Assembly (NCBI RefSeq): GCF_000018425.1
Contig: NC_010424.1
Span: 1,442,501-1,506,500 of the forward strand
Reading direction: 5' to 3'
DNA: 64,000 nt
DNA from: Candidatus Desulforudis audaxviator MP104C
GTDB taxonomy: Bacteria > Bacillota > Desulfotomaculia > Desulfotomaculales > Desulforudaceae
Under the pieces are notes generated by a model. The model was not told the origin of the DNA, made no database searches, and saw only the letters and a program-made list of their open reading frames with translations. Position numbers and translations under genes: made by a program. Shown in pieces: positions 61,784 to 64,000 of the stretch. Position 1 is the first letter of the stretch, and each line of letters begins with the position of its first letter.

Positions 61784-63338
61784 TTTCGTCCCCCGCACCG
61801 CCGGCCAGATCGGCATCCAGGGCAACCAGTTTCTGTAACACGCGGTTGTATGCCTCCGGTTCGGGATGCATCTTCAGATACGCTTCCGTCCGGGTGCGCA
61901 AGCCGGAAAACACCTGCCACAGCCTTTCCTCCACCGTCCGCCCCGGACCCAGAATGACCGTCTCCTGCCATCCGGGCCGGTAAGCCTCAAACCCGGCCAT
62001 CCCCAACAATTCCTGCAACGCCGCGACGGCGTTGGCTTCCCCGTGCACCAGGAAGATCCGGCGCGGGCGCACTTGGAATTTGGCCACCCACTCCAAAAGC
62101 ATTTTCTGGTCGGCGTGGGCCGAGAACCCGTTCACGTTCACGATGTCGGCCTTGACCATGATGTCCTCACCAAAGAGCCTTACCCTCTGCGCCCCTTCCA
62201 CCAGGTACCGGCCCAGGGTGCCCTCGGCCTGATATCCTACAAACAAAACGGTGGATTCCGGACGCCAGAGGTTGTGTTTCAAGTGGTGCCTGATCCGGCC
62301 GCCGTCACACATGCCGCTGCCAGCGATGATGATGTTCGGACCGGGCGACTCGTTCAGGGCCCGGGACTCTTCCACCGTCCGGGCTAACTTCAGGTGCGGC
62401 GCGCCCAGGGGATCGATCCCGCTGGCTACGAGATTACTCGTTTCCTCGTCGAAGCATTGCGGATACCGGCCGAAAACCCGGGTAATGGCCACGGCCAGGG
62501 GACTGTCCAGCCAGACGTCCACCGGCGGCAGTTCCCCGTTCCGGTCCAAGGTAAAAATATAGTAGATAAGGTCTTGGGTGCGCTCCACGGCGAAGGCGGG
62601 AATCAACAGGTTGCCGCCCTTGTTGTACGTATTCCAGATCGCCCTCTTCAGGGCTTCCCGGCCCGCCTCCTCGCTGGGCAGGTGCATCCGGTCCCCGTAG
62701 GTCGATTCCATGACCAGGTAATCGGCATCCAACACGCTGGTTGGATTGCGAACAAACGGCTTGCCCTGATTCCCCAGATCACCGGAGAAAACAAGCTTGG
62801 TTTCCCCCGCTGGTCCGGCGACCCGGACCTGGATCAGGGCACTGCCCAGGATGTGGCCGGCATCGCGGAAACAGCAGTCCACACCGTCGGCCAGAGTGAT
62901 CGTCCGGTCGTAGTCGACCGGCGCGAAGTACTCGAGGCACCTGTAGGCGTCGTCCTCGGTGTAAATCGGTGAGAGCTGGGGCTGCCCCGACCGTTTGGCC
63001 TTTCGGTTTTTGAAGGCCACCTCTGATTCCTGGATAGAGCCGCTGTCCGGCAACAGCACGCGGCACAGTTCCACGGTACACCTGGTGGCCAGGATGCGGC
63101 CGCGGAACCCGTGCTTGACGAGTTTCGGCAAAAGTCCGCTGTGGTCGATGTGGGCGTGGGTCAACAGTACCAGATTGATACTGTCCGGGGCGAAGGGGAA
63201 CGGTTCGTAGTTTCTTTTTCGAATTTCCTTGCGGCCCTGGAACAAGCCGCAGTCCACCAGGAGCCGCAGCTTGCCCGTGTCCAGCAGGAAACAGGACCCG
63301 GTAACCGTGTCGGTGGCACCGTAGAAAGTCAGACGCAA
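61764..63338 (-). CDS. Metallo-beta-lactamase/beta-CASP RNA-processing-type exonuclease
   Basis: A 524-aa member of the beta-CASP group (YsiA/CPSF73-like). Metal motifs are LTHAHIDHSG (HxHxDH), AGHILGSA and the SGDLG Asp. Beta-CASP motifs include ESTYGDR, IIAGSGMCDGGRI and VNVNGFSAHADQ, followed by VHGEANA and the RMK-like end. It is probably an RNase. I prefer the TTG at 63338, about 10 nt after GGGAGG; the frame opens at 63356. The promoter lies upstream at 63379-63408. Confidence 0.9.
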   Translation of the reverse strand: MRLTFYGATDTVTGSCFLLDTGKLRLLVDCGLFQGRKEIRKRNYEPFPFAPDSINLVLLTHAHIDHSGLLPKLVKHGFRGRILATRCTVELCRVLLPDSGSIQESEVAFKNRKAKRSGQPQLSPIYTEDDAYRCLEYFAPVDYDRTITLADGVDCCFRDAGHILGSALIQVRVAGPAGETKLVFSGDLGNQGKPFVRNPTSVLDADYLVMESTYGDRMHLPSEEAGREALKRAIWNTYNKGGNLLIPAFAVERTQDLIYYIFTLDRNGELPPVDVWLDSPLAVAITRVFGRYPQCFDEETSNLVASGIDPLGAPHLKLARTVEESRALNESPGPNIIIAGSGMCDGGRIRHHLKHNLWRPESTVLFVGYQAEGTLGRYLVEGAQRVRLFGEDIMVKADIVNVNGFSAHADQKMLLEWVAKFQVRPRRIFLVHGEANAVAALQELLGMAGFEAYRPGWQETVILGPGRTVEERLWQVFSGLRTRTEAYLKMHPEPEAYNRVLQKLVALDADLAGGAGDENGRSES

Positions 63339-63378
63339 CGCCGACGCGCCTCCCAACTGGTCTTCGACAACTGACTAG

Positions 63379-63408
63379 ATTATAGCCGTTTATCCCGTTA
63401 GACAGCAA
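63379..63408 (-). promoter_or_regulatory. Promoter of the beta-CASP gene and pgeF
   Basis: On the minus strand TTGCTG (63403-63408), an 18-nt spacer and perfect TATAAT (63379-63384). Confidence 0.65.
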
Positions 63409-63599
63409 CCGGATTCAGGGGGACATCACGACAGGGATAGTGGTGTCTTCAAACGGGCGTAAAAGAAGCCGGCCGCCGCTGTTTTCTGGACGACCCTTTA
63501 CCCGCCGCGACCGGGGGACTTGCTCCTTTTTCCGGCCGCTACCTTGTCGCTTGCAGACACAGCTGACTTCCGGAAAAAGGTGCCTGTCTCCTTTGGACC

Positions 63600-63628
63600 T
63601 TGACAGCCGCAGGGCGGTAGGCTTAAGC
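63600..63628 (+). promoter_or_regulatory. Promoter of the FmdB gene
   Basis: Consensus -35 TTGACA (63600-63605), 17-nt spacer and a weak -10 TTAAGC (63623-63628). The rest of the 290-base gap (63365-63654) shows no gene. Confidence 0.55.
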
Positions 63629-63654
63629 TTAGGAACGAAAGGAGCGGTCTTATT

Positions 63655-63867
63655 GTGCCGGTATATGAATTTAGATGCCCCTGGTGTCAGAAGAAATTTG
63701 AGAAACTGTGCCGCCTCGGTGAAACCGGAGAGCACCTCGCCTGCCCGGAATGCGAGATTCCCGGCGCGGTCCGGATCGTTTCCGGGTTCAGTTCACCGGG
63801 CACGGAGGGCGGGAAGGGAGACGCCTGCGGGCCCTGCACCAAGTCCAGCTGTGCCGGGTGCCGTTGA
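63655..63867 (+). CDS. FmdB family zinc-ribbon protein
   Basis: A 70-aa protein starting MPVYEFRCPWCQKKFE, the FmdB/CxxC_CxxC_SSSS zinc ribbon (CPWC...CPEC). It is followed by a Gly-rich tail with further Cys (CGPCTKSSCAGC) that could bind a second metal. Regulatory roles have been proposed for the family; none can be assigned here. GTG start 7 nt after AAAGGAGCGG. Confidence 0.88.
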   Translation: MPVYEFRCPWCQKKFEKLCRLGETGEHLACPECEIPGAVRIVSGFSSPGTEGGKGDACGPCTKSSCAGCR

Positions 63868-64000
63868 CGGGCGTCGTTTTGGGGGCATGGAGGGCAAAGG
63901 CAACGCCTGGTTGATCGGGGATTCGCTTTCCTATCCGCCGCCTGCTATCTGCGCGCCGGGAAGCGTTCGGTGTAATCGGGCACTTCTACCAGGATTACGT
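63868..64000. other. Window end, no gene assigned
   Basis: Short frames are open to the edge (for example one giving AACYLRAGKRS), which might be another coding fragment. Too little is visible to name anything. Confidence 0.3.

Overview
The window looks like chromosome of a GC-rich, endospore-forming Firmicute of the Peptococcaceae type (Desulfotomaculum / Pelotomaculum / Desulforudis relatives). The reasons are sporulation genes (yunB, ytxC, ytaF, a pdaB-like deacetylase, a YhcN/YlaJ lipoprotein), T-box leaders, Firmicute gene orders (infC-rpmI-rplT, pheS-pheT-zapA-U32-mutS2, polA-mutM-ytaF-coaE, divIVA-yggT-proC-sepF-yggS) and a two-gene SufC/SufB system. The genus is an inference; the rest is read from the sequence.

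Layout. 1-2.3 kb: minus-strand rRNA operon (16S, tRNA-Ile, tRNA-Ala, start of 23S) with two tandem promoters and an unusual insertion in 16S helix 44. 2.4-7.3 kb: yunB, tyrS and a divergent class A penicillin-binding protein. 7.5-20.1 kb: a long minus-strand run, pheS-pheT-zapA-Nif3-U32-mutS2-DUF89-sufC-sufB. 20.4-27.1 kb: rRNA methyltransferase, trkA, the infC-rpmI-rplT operon with an L20-type leader, thrS with a T-box, DUF445 and ytxC. 27.2-32.7 kb: a HAD hydrolase and a complete liv branched-chain amino-acid ABC transporter. 33.1-39.5 kb: recD2, a DUF1847 protein, cyclophilin and a DEAD-box helicase, with several gene fragments between them. 39.5-43.1 kb: tRNA-Val, a D,D-carboxypeptidase, sporulation envelope genes and DedA. 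43.1-50.2 kb: a SEC-C/helix-turn-helix protein, polA, mutM, ytaF, coaE and a lytic transglycosylase. 50.2-56.6 kb: ileS with a T-box and the divIVA/sepF division cluster. 56.9-60.9 kb: a phosphate-response locus. 60.9-64 kb: pgeF, a beta-CASP metallo-beta-lactamase protein and an FmdB zinc-ribbon protein.

Most genes are housekeeping and tightly packed. Three things stand out. First, gene decay: a pst transporter collapsed between an intact PHO box and pstB, a doubly broken yggU, and fragments of hydantoinase, glucan phosphorylase, CoA-disulfide reductase and thioredoxin-like genes. Second, two small repeat families. One is a heptad repeat (consensus RGARGTN) found inside 16S, in the tRNA spacer and over the mutM stop codon. 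The other is a transposase-less inverted repeat that sits at gene ends, supplies the ileS stop codon and caps a truncated reductase gene. Third, regulation: two T-boxes, an L20 leader before an ATT-initiated infC, and a candidate phenylalanine leader-peptide attenuator before pheST.
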